Source: Bacillota bacterium (lineage in GTDB: Bacteria; Bacillota; Limnochordia; DTU087). From it: a stretch of DNA of 64,000 nucleotides. Position 1 is the stretch's first letter; every line of letters starts with the position of its first letter. Shown one piece after another: positions 30,687 to 41,451 of the stretch. The stretch covers positions 1 to 64,000 of the forward strand of contig JAAYQZ010000048.1 in assembly GCA_012519025.1 (NCBI GenBank), read 5' to 3'. A model generated the notes under the pieces. It was given only the letters and a program-made list of their open reading frames with translations, did not search any database and had not been told where the DNA came from. Both the position numbers and the translations under genes were made by a program.

Positions 30687-32306
30687 TTATCCCGCACCTT
30701 GTGCCGGATCATCAAAGGCATATATAGAATAATCCAAATCGGGGAAAACATTATGGAAGCCCTCCAGGACTCTAAGCCTGTCTTCATCGATATGTCCCGC
30801 TAAAACCCCTTCGTAAAGAGTGGTGAAATTCAATAAGTGTGTTTTCGTGCGATGTACCGCATATTCAACCATTGTACCTGTTTTCATGATGAAGGCCCAA
30901 TCACTGGATTGGGCAAGCAACAGTTCACGAGCAGCTTGATCTAAAGCCCTCTTTTTGACACCGACAGCATGGGGATATCTGTTGGCGAGCTCACCCATGC
31001 GTTCAGCCGCTGCATGCAAATGTCGGTAGATCCAAGCATTTGAGTGATCCAGCCAAACTTCATGATATCCGCCCATGCCCCAGCTGGAATCTGCCGGGGC
31101 ACTGACTTGACCTATGGGGTACTTGTCTATGTATTCGCCTAAGGTAACCATGGTGAATATATTTTGGTCCCGGCAGCTCTTTGTAAAAAGGCTTTTCAAC
31201 CATTCGGGGCCTTCATACCACCAGTGTCCAAAAAGTTCTGCATCATATGGAGCCACAATCAAAGGGGGCCTTTCCATGTTTGCTGCCAGGTGCTTGATTT
31301 GCAGCTCGCGGTTAAACATGAAGTTGCCGGCATGTTCAATGGCTTTCTTCCCGGCTTGAACTGGATCGTAAATGGCTTTGTGTCCGCTGGATCCCGTGAT
31401 TTTGTGATATTTCATGCCGGTAAATCCGCGGATATCGTCAACCAAATATGGACCAATGTAATCGCGGTCTAAGTCAAATCCTATATCCCGATAAAAGTCC
31501 CTGTAATCGAAATCCCCGGGATAACCCTCGGTGGCACTCCAGACTTGTTTTGACGATTCCCAATCACGGCCAAACACGGCAACACCGTGGGGGGTGTAGA
31601 TGGGGGCATATACTAAATCCGGTGGTGGGGGATTGCCATGAAGCAACCCATGGGAATCCGCTATAAAGTATTTAACACCATATTTAGCCAGGATCTCGTC
31701 AATACCGGAGGTAAAACCACATTCAGGCAGCCAAAACCCTTTTGGATGTTCGGAAAAATACTTTTTATACGCTGTTATGCCAATCGCGATTTGGGCCTCA
31801 ACGGCTTTGGGATTCGCATATAAAAGCGGCAGATATCCATGTGTGGCCGCGGAGGCTAAGATCTCCAATTTTCCGGTATCAGCAATTTGCCTGAAAACAT
31901 TTAGGAGCTGTCCATTGTGGGCATGGAAAAATGACTGCACCTTTTGCAGTCGGTTTTGGTACATATGGACAACTCTTTGCAGCCTGGGTTGGTTTTTGGT
32001 GCGCTCGGCTTCTTTTTCTCCAAGGTCCAATAGTTTCACCAGGTGTTTGCTGTAGCGCTTTTGCAGTAATGCATCATTAAGCATTGCTGCTAGTGTGGGA
32101 GTTATGGACATAGTTAAACGAAAGTCAATTCCCTTTGCTAAGAGCTCCTCCATCATCAAAAGTAAAGGTATATAAGTTTCTGTGATGGCCTCCATTAACC
32201 ACAACTCTTCCAAACACTCACGTTTCTCAGGATGACGAACAAAAGGTAAATGTGCGTGCAGTACGATGGCTGCATACCCCAAAGGGCGTGTTTTGGACAG
32301 CGGCAA
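30687..32306 (-). CDS. GH57 1,4-alpha-glucan branching enzyme (DUF1957 type)
   Basis: VLHAHLPFVRHPE; KGFWLPECGFTSGIDEILAKYGVKYF; APYDAELFGHWWYEGPEWL. Confidence 0.9.
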   Translation of the reverse strand: MPLSKTRPLGYAAIVLHAHLPFVRHPEKRECLEELWLMEAITETYIPLLLMMEELLAKGIDFRLTMSITPTLAAMLNDALLQKRYSKHLVKLLDLGEKEAERTKNQPRLQRVVHMYQNRLQKVQSFFHAHNGQLLNVFRQIADTGKLEILASAATHGYLPLLYANPKAVEAQIAIGITAYKKYFSEHPKGFWLPECGFTSGIDEILAKYGVKYFIADSHGLLHGNPPPPDLVYAPIYTPHGVAVFGRDWESSKQVWSATEGYPGDFDYRDFYRDIGFDLDRDYIGPYLVDDIRGFTGMKYHKITGSSGHKAIYDPVQAGKKAIEHAGNFMFNRELQIKHLAANMERPPLIVAPYDAELFGHWWYEGPEWLKSLFTKSCRDQNIFTMVTLGEYIDKYPIGQVSAPADSSWGMGGYHEVWLDHSNAWIYRHLHAAAERMGELANRYPHAVGVKKRALDQAARELLLAQSSDWAFIMKTGTMVEYAVHRTKTHLLNFTTLYEGVLAGHIDEDRLRVLEGFHNVFPDLDYSIYAFDDPAQGAG

Positions 32307-32336
32307 TGTGCACCTCTCCTTAAGTATTTTCGCTGC

Positions 32337-32987
32337 CTACCAGTGCATTGGACTTGTACCGGGGTCCGGGGGCGGAGTGGATGTGAATTCTAAAAGTGGC
32401 AACTCCCTATGCCAGGGCGATGTAAAAGGACTCCTGCCCCAAGGGGCCTGCACTTTGTTGGAGCTTGCGATGGGACGAAAGTCGCCCAAAGGTGTATGGA
32501 TCCCTATAATGGCCTGAAAAAGGCCTCCGACCTTACCGGTATTGATATGCCAATCACTGGTGAATGGCGGCACGCTGATGTCGAAAAACCCCAAGACGCC
32601 TTTGTGTTTAGAATTTTCCTCTAAGGCAATCTGAATTATCCGCAAAACAAGCTGGCATTCATGGGCATTCAAATTATTGGAGCACCGATTCCACCCGCAG
32701 GGCGTGATTTCCCAATAGGTAAACAGCCAAGTGGGATCTTTGGCCATCAGCACAATATAGTCTTTGCCATAGCCTGTTGGCAGATCTTTGACAGGGGATG
32801 GGGTGGACGTTTCACACGGCAATTCCCGATTTTGTCTTTTGCTGGTGGGAGGCTTAAGCAGCTCTCCTTCGGCATTTAAGTAACCCACAAATAACGCCGC
32901 AGGAAGCCCACGACTCTGGCCGTGGGTAGTGCGGCCTCCCTCCCTTCCATTCCAAAGACAAGCACGGCCGCCGGGTGTTGTCGGCAA
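32337..32987 (-). CDS. DUF4912 domain protein (N-terminus uncertain)
   Basis: YGKDYIVLMAKDPTWLFTYWEI motif; immediately upstream of and codirectional with GH57 gene. Confidence 0.7.
   Translation of the reverse strand: MPTTPGGRACLWNGREGGRTTHGQSRGLPAALFVGYLNAEGELLKPPTSKRQNRELPCETSTPSPVKDLPTGYGKDYIVLMAKDPTWLFTYWEITPCGWNRCSNNLNAHECQLVLRIIQIALEENSKHKGVLGFFDISVPPFTSDWHINTGKVGGLFQAIIGIHTPLGDFRPIASSNKVQAPWGRSPFTSPWHRELPLLEFTSTPPPDPGTSPMHW
32897..32934. repeat. Nested palindrome resembling IS200/IS605-type end hairpins
   Basis: CCGCA ggaag CCCACG actctggc CGTGGG tag TGCGG. Confidence 0.45.
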
Positions 32988-33109
32988 ACGGTAGATAGAA
33001 TTACCTTCTAAAGTATTTGTCTAGGACGGCGGATTTATGCGTCACTGTCCGTGGAGAAGGAAATCTGTTCCAAAGTGGCGAATCCGAAGACCGTGAAGGA
33101 GGTGTAGAT

Positions 33110-34276
33110 TTGGATTCAGATAACATTACTATAATTAACGGTCAACTCGTGACACCATTTGAGATTGTTCCAGGTACGATTGTGATTGAAAAGGGTATGA
33201 TTACGTATGTGGGCCCACACAGCGGTGCACCGGCAGGTGGTCCCATATGGGACGCCCAAGGGGCATATGTTACACCGGGCCTGATCGATACCCATGTCCA
33301 CGGTGGTGGTGGCGGTGATGTCATGGACGGTACTAAGGACGCACTGGATGTTATGGCAAAGACTTTTGCAAAATATGGCACGACAGCATTTGTGCCTACC
33401 ACCCTCACAGCCAGCCACCAAGGCATTCTAGATTGCATAGGTGCTGTTAAAGAGGCCGCCGAGCAAGGTACTCCCGGTGCCCAGGTAATAGGGATTCACT
33501 TGGAAGGTCCTTTTATAAATGAAGAGAAAAAGGGCGCTCAAAATCCGAAGTACATCAGACCTCCGGATTTACAGGAGTTGGAAAAGATCCGGGAAGAAGC
33601 AGGCCCCTTATTGAAAACTGTAACCTTGGCACCGGAGATACCCGGTGCTCTCCAAGCAATTAAACTGCTGCGTTCATGGGGCGTGACTGTCTCCATCGGC
33701 CACACAGATGCGGCATTCGATGAGGTGATGCAGGCCCAACGGTGGGGTGCCAACCTTATCTGCCACACCTTCAACGGTATGCGGGGTCTTCACCATCGTG
33801 ATCCGGGGGTGGTGGGGGCAGCTTTAACCTGTGACGGATTTTTTGCTGAATTGATTTGTGATGGTATCCATGTCCATCCTGCCGCAATGCAAATAGTTCT
33901 AAAAAGCAAAGGTATCGATAAAGTGGTGTTGATCACCGACACTATTCAGGCTATGGATCTTGCAGACGGGCGTTATGATTTTGGCGGTTTGGAGATCGAA
34001 GTGTCTGAAGGGGCTGCCCGCCTAACATCAGGAGCACTGGCCGGCAGTACGCTGTCCATGGCGAAAGCAGTGCAAAATGCAGTTAAATGGCTTGGCGTAT
34101 CAGTTGCCGAAGCAATACGTATGGCTTCTTTAAATCCGGCCCAGGTAGTTAATGTTGCCCATCGCAAAGGCAGTCTCCAGGTGGGTAAAGATGGTGATTT
34201 GGCCGTATTCGATGAATACATCAATCCTTTAGCCACAATAGTAAGAGGCAAGATTGTTTATGAAGCAGAAAGGTGA
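33110..34276 (+). CDS. nagA: N-acetylglucosamine-6-phosphate deacetylase
   Basis: Probable TTG start after AAGGAGGTG; PGLIDTHVHGGGGGDVMDGT; GIHLEGPFINEEKKGAQNP; SIGHTDA; HTFNGMRGLHHRDPG; LITDTIQA. Confidence 0.94.
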   Translation: MDSDNITIINGQLVTPFEIVPGTIVIEKGMITYVGPHSGAPAGGPIWDAQGAYVTPGLIDTHVHGGGGGDVMDGTKDALDVMAKTFAKYGTTAFVPTTLTASHQGILDCIGAVKEAAEQGTPGAQVIGIHLEGPFINEEKKGAQNPKYIRPPDLQELEKIREEAGPLLKTVTLAPEIPGALQAIKLLRSWGVTVSIGHTDAAFDEVMQAQRWGANLICHTFNGMRGLHHRDPGVVGAALTCDGFFAELICDGIHVHPAAMQIVLKSKGIDKVVLITDTIQAMDLADGRYDFGGLEIEVSEGAARLTSGALAGSTLSMAKAVQNAVKWLGVSVAEAIRMASLNPAQVVNVAHRKGSLQVGKDGDLAVFDEYINPLATIVRGKIVYEAER

Positions 34277-34286
34277 GGTGGAAGAT

Positions 34287-35018
34287 ATGCGGGTTAAAAT
34301 CGTAAAAGACTACAAGGCTATTAGTGAAGCAGCGGCCGATGTAGTAGAAGCAGCACTTAAAGGGAAACCGGATCTCGTCTTGGGTCTGGCCACCGGCAGC
34401 ACTCCTTTGGGGATGTATGAGGAACTGATAAAAAGGCACCAAGGCGGTATGGATTTTTCTAAGGCCACGACTTTCAATTTAGATGAATATTTCGGGCTTT
34501 CATCAGACCATCAGGCCAGTTATCATTACTATATGGAAGAACAGCTGTTTAGACATATCAATATAGATCCTGCCAACACCTATATTCCCAACGGCATCAA
34601 CCCGGATCCGATGGAAGAGTGCAAAAACTATGAGACTCAGATGAAGACCGCAGGCGGAATTGATCTGCAAATTTTGGGAATCGGCACCAATGGTCATATT
34701 GGCTTCAATGAGCCTGGTGCACCATTTGGCGGCACAACCAGTCTTGTGGACCTTGCCCAGGAGACTGTAAATGCTAATGCGCGGTTTTTCCAAAAGTTAG
34801 ATGAGGTACCGCGGCAGGCAATCTCCATGGGCATAAAAAGCATTATGAACTGCGCGGAAATAGTTCTTTTGGCAAATGGTGCCCATAAGGCCGATGCTGT
34901 GAGTCAGGCTCTTCTAGGCCCGGTTACCGAAAAACTGCCCGCGTCAGTCCTGCAGCTGCACCCAAACTGCTTGTTTATCATTGATGAGGCCGCGGCAGCA
35001 AAGCTTCCTATAACTTAA
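34287..35018 (+). CDS. nagB: Glucosamine-6-phosphate deaminase
   Basis: LVLGLATGSTPLGMYEEL; FNLDEYFGLSSDHQASYHYYM; LGIGTNGHIGFNEPG. Confidence 0.96.
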   Translation: MRVKIVKDYKAISEAAADVVEAALKGKPDLVLGLATGSTPLGMYEELIKRHQGGMDFSKATTFNLDEYFGLSSDHQASYHYYMEEQLFRHINIDPANTYIPNGINPDPMEECKNYETQMKTAGGIDLQILGIGTNGHIGFNEPGAPFGGTTSLVDLAQETVNANARFFQKLDEVPRQAISMGIKSIMNCAEIVLLANGAHKADAVSQALLGPVTEKLPASVLQLHPNCLFIIDEAAAAKLPIT

Positions 35019-35021
35019 CAT

Positions 35022-36368
35022 TTAAGATGGCCAATGCCGGACGAGTAACTCGTGGATCACGGCTCGCAATTTTTCAGGGTCATGTCTGACCAGATTTGTC
35101 ATACTGATCACCTCGGCCTCGATGGCAGTGATGCCCAAGGCTCTGATCTTGTCTAAATCTGCTTTTACCGGAACAGCCCCTTCAGCGAGATACCGTTCCT
35201 GCAGCTTCTCCGGAACGGGAACTGTGTTAACGATTACATAATCGATCAGTCCCGTTCCGGCATGATCAATTATGGCTCGAATGTGGTCAGATGCACTGTA
35301 ACCTTGGGTTTCCCCAGATTGAGTCATCACATTGCAAACATATATTTTTGGTGCTGATGATTGGCGAATAGCCTCTCGAATATCTTTAACAAGCAAATTC
35401 GGTATGACGCTGGTGTACAGACTGCCGGGCCCCAGGATAATACCATCGGCCGTTTCTATAGATTCCACTGCCTCAGGCACGGGAGCACAGTTTTCCGGCT
35501 CCAGAAAAACCTGACGTATGGTTTTGTTATTTTGAGGTATCAAGCTTTCTCCAATAGTGATTGTACCATCGGCATACTCGGCCTTTAGAACAACGGAACT
35601 TAAAGTTGAGGGCAGCACTTGCCCCCGAACAGCAAGCACCTGACTGGATGCCCTGATGGCCTCTTCAAAGTCTCCAGTAACTTCTGCCATGGCTGCAATG
35701 AATAAATTGCCGAAGCTGTGTCCCTGCAGCCCTTCTCCCCAATTGAATCGATGCTGAAAAAGCCGTTCCATCATCGGTTCAGTATTCGCCAGCGCAACTA
35801 ATGTGTTGCGAATATCACCGGGCGGTAAAATCCCTAATTCCGAGCGAATACGACCGGAGCTGCCTCCATCATCGGCTACTGTCACAATCGCGGTAATGCG
35901 TTCAGTTTCATTTTTAAGCCCGCGCAACAGATTAGAAAGACCGGTGCCGCCGCCGATTACCACTAGGGCCGGTTCTTTATCCAGCCCACGCTTGTGGAAA
36001 ATGATTTCTGCCAGTTCCCCGGGATCGGTTGGCAAAAGATCAATCACCAAAGAATGGATGACGCGGCGAAAGCCCCAAATTGTGAGCATGATGCCTAAAA
36101 CAATCAGCCCCACCCCGGCTTTGTTGTTCCAGGGTGCAGGGGTTGGCTGTTTCCACTGCCGAAGAAGAGCCGCGATCCTGCGGCCTGCCACGGCCAGGCC
36201 ATCAGGTCCAATTAAAATAGCAGCCCCAAATGCCACACAGCTTGCTCCAAGCACCATCAACACAATCCAACGTTTAACCTGCATACCGGGATAAAGCCAT
36301 TTAAATAACCTCTTTGCAGTGTTAACTGGTTTGGTTTTGTAGTCCTCTATGTTCCACATAGACAACAA
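35022..36368 (-). CDS. yvcK: YvcK/CofD-family gluconeogenesis factor
   Basis: LVVIGGGTGLSNLLRGLK; TAIVTVADDGGSSGRIRSELGILPPGDIRNTLVAL; N-terminal TM segments. Confidence 0.93.
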   Translation of the reverse strand: MLSMWNIEDYKTKPVNTAKRLFKWLYPGMQVKRWIVLMVLGASCVAFGAAILIGPDGLAVAGRRIAALLRQWKQPTPAPWNNKAGVGLIVLGIMLTIWGFRRVIHSLVIDLLPTDPGELAEIIFHKRGLDKEPALVVIGGGTGLSNLLRGLKNETERITAIVTVADDGGSSGRIRSELGILPPGDIRNTLVALANTEPMMERLFQHRFNWGEGLQGHSFGNLFIAAMAEVTGDFEEAIRASSQVLAVRGQVLPSTLSSVVLKAEYADGTITIGESLIPQNNKTIRQVFLEPENCAPVPEAVESIETADGIILGPGSLYTSVIPNLLVKDIREAIRQSSAPKIYVCNVMTQSGETQGYSASDHIRAIIDHAGTGLIDYVIVNTVPVPEKLQERYLAEGAVPVKADLDKIRALGITAIEAEVISMTNLVRHDPEKLRAVIHELLVRHWPS

Positions 36369-37218
36369 ACCCCTGATTTCTAATAAAGTCAGCTACATGG
36401 TTGGCTAACGCCACCGAGCGGTGCTGGCCCCCCGTACAGCCTATGGCAATCACCAACTCTTGTTTACCTTCTTTAACATACTCCGGCAGTAAAAATTCTA
36501 TCAGGTCAAGATACTTAGCCAGGAATTTTTGGGTAACGGTTCGCTGCAGCACATAGTCTCGCACCGGTGCATCATTGCCCGTCAAAGGCGCTAATGCTTC
36601 AACCCAAAACGGATTGGGCAAAAACCGCACATCGACTGCCAAGTCTGCGTCTAGGGGAAGGCCGTGTTTAAAACCAAAGGAAATAACTGAAACAGCAAGG
36701 TCTGAACGTGTGCCGCTGTCATCAAGCCAGCGAATCATCTCTTCTCTCAGTTCCCTTGGGCTTAATTGGCTGGTGTCCAAAACCCGATGGGCACGCCGCT
36801 TAAGTTCCCGAAGGCGCTGTCGTTCCTTAGCAATGCCCTCCAAAATGGTGCCTTCAGGAGCCAAAGGATGGCGGCGCCTGCTTTCTTTGAAACGCCTGAT
36901 CAGAGTCTCATTGGACGCCTCCAAAAACAATATATCGTATAGAAAGCCCCTTTCCTCCAACTCCTCAAGGACTGCAATCAGGTGGTCAAAAAAGCCCCGT
37001 CCTCGGATATCGCAGACTAAGGCTATATGTTTGATTTTGCCTTCAGACTGGGCGCAGAGCTCGGCGAATTTGGGGATTAGAGCAGGGGGTAGGTTGTCTA
37101 CACAAAAAAAGCCCATATCCTCCAAAATGCGCACTGTCTCAGTTTTACCTGCTCCGGATAAGCCCGTGATCAAAAGAAACTGCAGATCATGCAAAGGTGT
37201 GTCCTCCCCTTTAGCCAA
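36322..37218 (-). CDS. rapZ: RNase adapter / nucleotide-binding protein RapZ
   Basis: LLITGLSGAGKTETVRILEDMGFFCVDNLPPALIPKF; IGCTGGQHRSVALANHVA. Confidence 0.95.
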   Translation of the reverse strand: MAKGEDTPLHDLQFLLITGLSGAGKTETVRILEDMGFFCVDNLPPALIPKFAELCAQSEGKIKHIALVCDIRGRGFFDHLIAVLEELEERGFLYDILFLEASNETLIRRFKESRRRHPLAPEGTILEGIAKERQRLRELKRRAHRVLDTSQLSPRELREEMIRWLDDSGTRSDLAVSVISFGFKHGLPLDADLAVDVRFLPNPFWVEALAPLTGNDAPVRDYVLQRTVTQKFLAKYLDLIEFLLPEYVKEGKQELVIAIGCTGGQHRSVALANHVADFIRNQGFVVYVEHRGLQNQTS

Positions 37219-37257
37219 CAGCGAAGCGCTGCGGCATTGTATGATGATTTTCTTTAT

Positions 37258-38013
37258 TTAGGTCCAAGTCTCCTGCCCTATCTTTAGATTGTGAATGGCA
37301 GTTAACGGTACACCGGCGGTTTTTGCAAATTCGACCCCGGAAATTAGATCCCCCACCCGATGGGGGCTGTGGGCATCACTGCCAATGACAAAGCGGGCAC
37401 CGGCGTCATAGGCGATTTTTAAGTATTCCGGGGTAATGTGATCGTGACTTGTATTAATCTCCATGTAAGTATGGGTTTGGCAGCACGCCGATCCAACAGC
37501 TTCGGTGTCGATGTTCACATGCAGACCAGGATGGGTAAGTATATCAATAGGATATCTATTTAACGAGGCAATAACAGCTTGGGTGTTAATTTCCCTTAAA
37601 GCGTTTTTTAAGCGGGCCCAAAAACGACCAACCAAATTTCCCGAAAAAAGCAAGGCAGTAGCTAAGTTATCGGGGTATACTAGCAGGTGAAGTCCAGCTA
37701 AAATGATGTCAAATTCATGCAGCTGATCAATGGGTATGTCCAGGGTTCCACCCAGTGAGATGATATTGGCCTCTACTCCCAATAAAATTCGGATAGCGGG
37801 ATATTTAACTTGACAGGCTTCCAGCTCTTGCCTGATGAGTTCGAACGTCTTTAGGTTTTTGACTCCGACTCCAAAAAGGTTGGCTGGCCCGTGATCAGTA
37901 ATAGCGATGGCTTCAAGCCCTTTGTTAAGGGCAGCTTTGACATTATCCTCTACGCTGCCTTTACCGTGACTGTGGTAAGTATGGGTATGATAGTCGGCCA
38001 AAAAAGTTAACAA
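37258..38013 (-). CDS. PHP-domain phosphoesterase
   Basis: LADYHTHTYHSHGKGSVEDNVKAALNKGLEAIAITDHGP; likely TTG start at 38013 after GGGGAG. Confidence 0.88.
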   Translation of the reverse strand: MLTFLADYHTHTYHSHGKGSVEDNVKAALNKGLEAIAITDHGPANLFGVGVKNLKTFELIRQELEACQVKYPAIRILLGVEANIISLGGTLDIPIDQLHEFDIILAGLHLLVYPDNLATALLFSGNLVGRFWARLKNALREINTQAVIASLNRYPIDILTHPGLHVNIDTEAVGSACCQTHTYMEINTSHDHITPEYLKIAYDAGARFVIGSDAHSPHRVGDLISGVEFAKTAGVPLTAIHNLKIGQETWT

Positions 38014-38209
38014 TTTAGCTCTCCCCTGCACGTTTGTTTTTAGGGTGCCCCTTACCATGAAAATAAGTAGTGGGAAGAGGAGTTGGGCCGCAGTTGGCGA
38101 AATCGAAAACAGGCAAATAGCTGTGTTTGACAATACAAGTCCAGCAGGTTGTATGTACAGCCGATATTGCAGGAGCCGGGTAGGAGGGAGTGGGGCGGAC
38201 CCCACAGCT

Positions 38210-39109
38210 ATGGGATTTTCTCGCACCGTCAAAGATGAATTAGCCAGGATTATGCCCAAACGGCGCTGCTGCCAGTTGGCGGAATTGGCGGGACTCGCCT
38301 ATGTAGACGGCAGCCTCAACCATGAGGGCTATGAGGTCGTTGCCGGGCAAGCCGGTGCAGCCCGTAAAGTTTATGTATTATTTAAACTGCTTTACCAGCC
38401 TAAGATGGAGGTCAAAGTGCGCCAAAGTGTGGGGTTTGGTAAGCAGCCCGTATATACTGTGCAGATTCCCCATCAGTACAAACTGCAATCAATCGCCAAT
38501 AGTCTGGCCGGTGTAGAACGACGCTTTGCTGCCCGACGCTGGGGGAAAGCATGCTGTCGCCGAGCTTTTTTAAGAGGTGTGTATCTCGGACGCGGTTCTT
38601 GTACAGAGCCGAGCAAAAATTACCACTTGGAAATAGTAACAAACACTTTTAGTCAAGCAGCACTTGTGCAGGGATGCGCGGAAACCTTTGGATTGTCTCC
38701 CGGGGTTGTGCAGCGCAAAAATAGAGTAACAGTGTATTTTAAAGATGCCGAAGAGATCGGACAGTTTTTGGGACACTTAGGTGCCCATACCGCAGTTCTC
38801 CGATTGGAAAACGTACGGGTTGTAAAGGCCATGCGCAATCAGGCAAATCGGTTGGTCAATTGTGAAACAGCCAATATGGACAAGACTCTGGAGGCATCTT
38901 TAAGACAGTTGGAAAACATCAGGCTTATCCAAGACAAAAAGGGTTTGAAGGCGCTGTCACCGGAGCTTTCAGAGATTGCCTTGCTTAGGCTCGAACACCC
39001 ATATGCAACTTTAAAAGAGCTGGGGGAACTGTCTGATGGCAATTTGAGTAAATCCGGGGTCAATCATCGCATGCGCAAGCTGGAGAAGATTGCAGATGAT
39101 TTAAGGTAA
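38210..39109 (+). CDS. whiA: Sporulation/division transcription factor WhiA
   Basis: SRTVKDELARI; CCQLAELAGLAYVDGSL; RRAFLRGVYLGRGSCTEPSKNYHLEIV; KSGVNHRMRKLEKIADDL. Confidence 0.93.
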   Translation: MGFSRTVKDELARIMPKRRCCQLAELAGLAYVDGSLNHEGYEVVAGQAGAARKVYVLFKLLYQPKMEVKVRQSVGFGKQPVYTVQIPHQYKLQSIANSLAGVERRFAARRWGKACCRRAFLRGVYLGRGSCTEPSKNYHLEIVTNTFSQAALVQGCAETFGLSPGVVQRKNRVTVYFKDAEEIGQFLGHLGAHTAVLRLENVRVVKAMRNQANRLVNCETANMDKTLEASLRQLENIRLIQDKKGLKALSPELSEIALLRLEHPYATLKELGELSDGNLSKSGVNHRMRKLEKIADDLR

Positions 39110-39195
39110 AAAAGGGATATTTTTCCCCAACGACTGGAGGAGTTTTCCCCGTCACCTAGAATAGACAGTGTGGTGATTTTCTTTTTTGGTTCCGG

Positions 39196-39231
39196 TGGGA
39201 CAAAATGTGTTGCGGCGGGACAAGAATAGGA
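39196..39231 (+). promoter_or_regulatory. Predicted CggR operator (direct repeat)
   Basis: TGGGAC-aaaatg-TGTT-gcgg-CGGGAC-aagaat-AGGA, compare B. subtilis CGGGAC-N6-TGTC-N4-CGGGAC-N6-TGTC. Confidence 0.7.
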
Positions 39232-39350
39232 CAGCAGATATTTGATTGGTATATTCCGATTTGGGTACGAGTGTCAGTTTCGTGGCAACACTAGTATCGG
39301 TGCCAGGAAGTATGCAATTCAGGAGGGCAGCGGGCCGGACCCATGTTTAT

Positions 39351-40409
39351 ATGGTCAACCAAGATATTTTACGAAAAATAGCTCCGGAAATAACTGAACT
39401 TGTAGAAAAACGCTATATTATCTTGCGAAATATTTACTTCATCCAGCCGGTGGGCCGCCGGGCTTTGGCCGCGCGACTGCGGTTGCCGGAACGCACTGTT
39501 CGCAATGAAGTTGATGTTCTAAGGGAGCAAGGTTTGTTGGTTTCCAACCCTGCCGGGATGGCAGTAACAAACACCGGTGAACGCATCCTGGGTGAGCTTA
39601 AAGAATATGTCAGGGAGCTCCGGGGTTTGTCAGAGCTGGAACGCCGATTGGCACGAATTTTAGGATTGCAGCAGATGATTATTGTGCCTGGTGATTCTGA
39701 TACAGATGAAACCGTCAAAAAGGAAATGGCTAAAGCTACGGCCAGGTACTTGAAAAATGTCTTGAAAGATGGAGAGGTTTTGGCCGTAACCGGCGGGACC
39801 ACCTTAGCCGAAGTTGCAATAAGTTTTCCCACCTCTATGGAAAAACGGGATATAATGGTAGTGCCTGCCCGGGGAGGCTTGGGTGAAGAGGTGGAAAAAC
39901 AAGCCAACACCGTGGCGGCCAATATAGCCCAGCATTTGGGCGGTGTTTATCGATTGCTTCATGTTCCCGATGATGTGGGAGATGACGTGATCGCGTCTTT
40001 GTGCAGTGATCCCAAGATCAAAGACATGCTCGATCTAATCAAGAAAGCAGACATGGTGCTGCATGGTATTGGTTCCGCGGAAGAAATGGCCAAGCGCCGG
40101 GGACTTCAGGAAAGCGATCTACGTTTGCTTGCGGCCCACAAAGCAGTTGGTGAGGCCTTTGGATACTATTTCAACGAACAAGGTGATGTCGTCTACTCCA
40201 CCAGCAGTGTAGGTTTGCGGATGGAGGATTTGATGACTATAAATAAAGTTGTTGCCGTCGGGGGCGGGCGCAGCAAGGCAGAAGCCGCCTTGGCTGTGAT
40301 GTCCAATCATTACCAGCATGTTTGTATTACCGATGAGGGCGCGGCCCGCCTTATGGAAGCACGCCTAAAAGGAAACAGTGCTGTTTTTGATACCCCTGTC
40401 CGGCTGTAA
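39351..40409 (+). CDS. cggR: Central glycolytic genes regulator (SorC/DeoR family)
   Basis: QPVGRRALAARLRLPERTVRNEVDVLREQGLL; VTGGTTLAEVA; VPARGGLGEEVEKQANTVAANIAQHLGG; precedes gapA operon. Confidence 0.93.
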   Translation: MVNQDILRKIAPEITELVEKRYIILRNIYFIQPVGRRALAARLRLPERTVRNEVDVLREQGLLVSNPAGMAVTNTGERILGELKEYVRELRGLSELERRLARILGLQQMIIVPGDSDTDETVKKEMAKATARYLKNVLKDGEVLAVTGGTTLAEVAISFPTSMEKRDIMVVPARGGLGEEVEKQANTVAANIAQHLGGVYRLLHVPDDVGDDVIASLCSDPKIKDMLDLIKKADMVLHGIGSAEEMAKRRGLQESDLRLLAAHKAVGEAFGYYFNEQGDVVYSTSSVGLRMEDLMTINKVVAVGGGRSKAEAALAVMSNHYQHVCITDEGAARLMEARLKGNSAVFDTPVRL

Positions 40410-40428
40410 TGAGTATTCTATTACCTAA

Positions 40429-41451
<1,023 letters not shown>

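Noticed and set aside
35803-36294. 163-aa plus-strand ORF
   Set aside because: Antisense to yvcK; no domain recognised
36575-37261. 228-aa plus-strand ORF
   Set aside because: Antisense to rapZ with low-complexity Ser/Arg/Lys composition; shadow ORF
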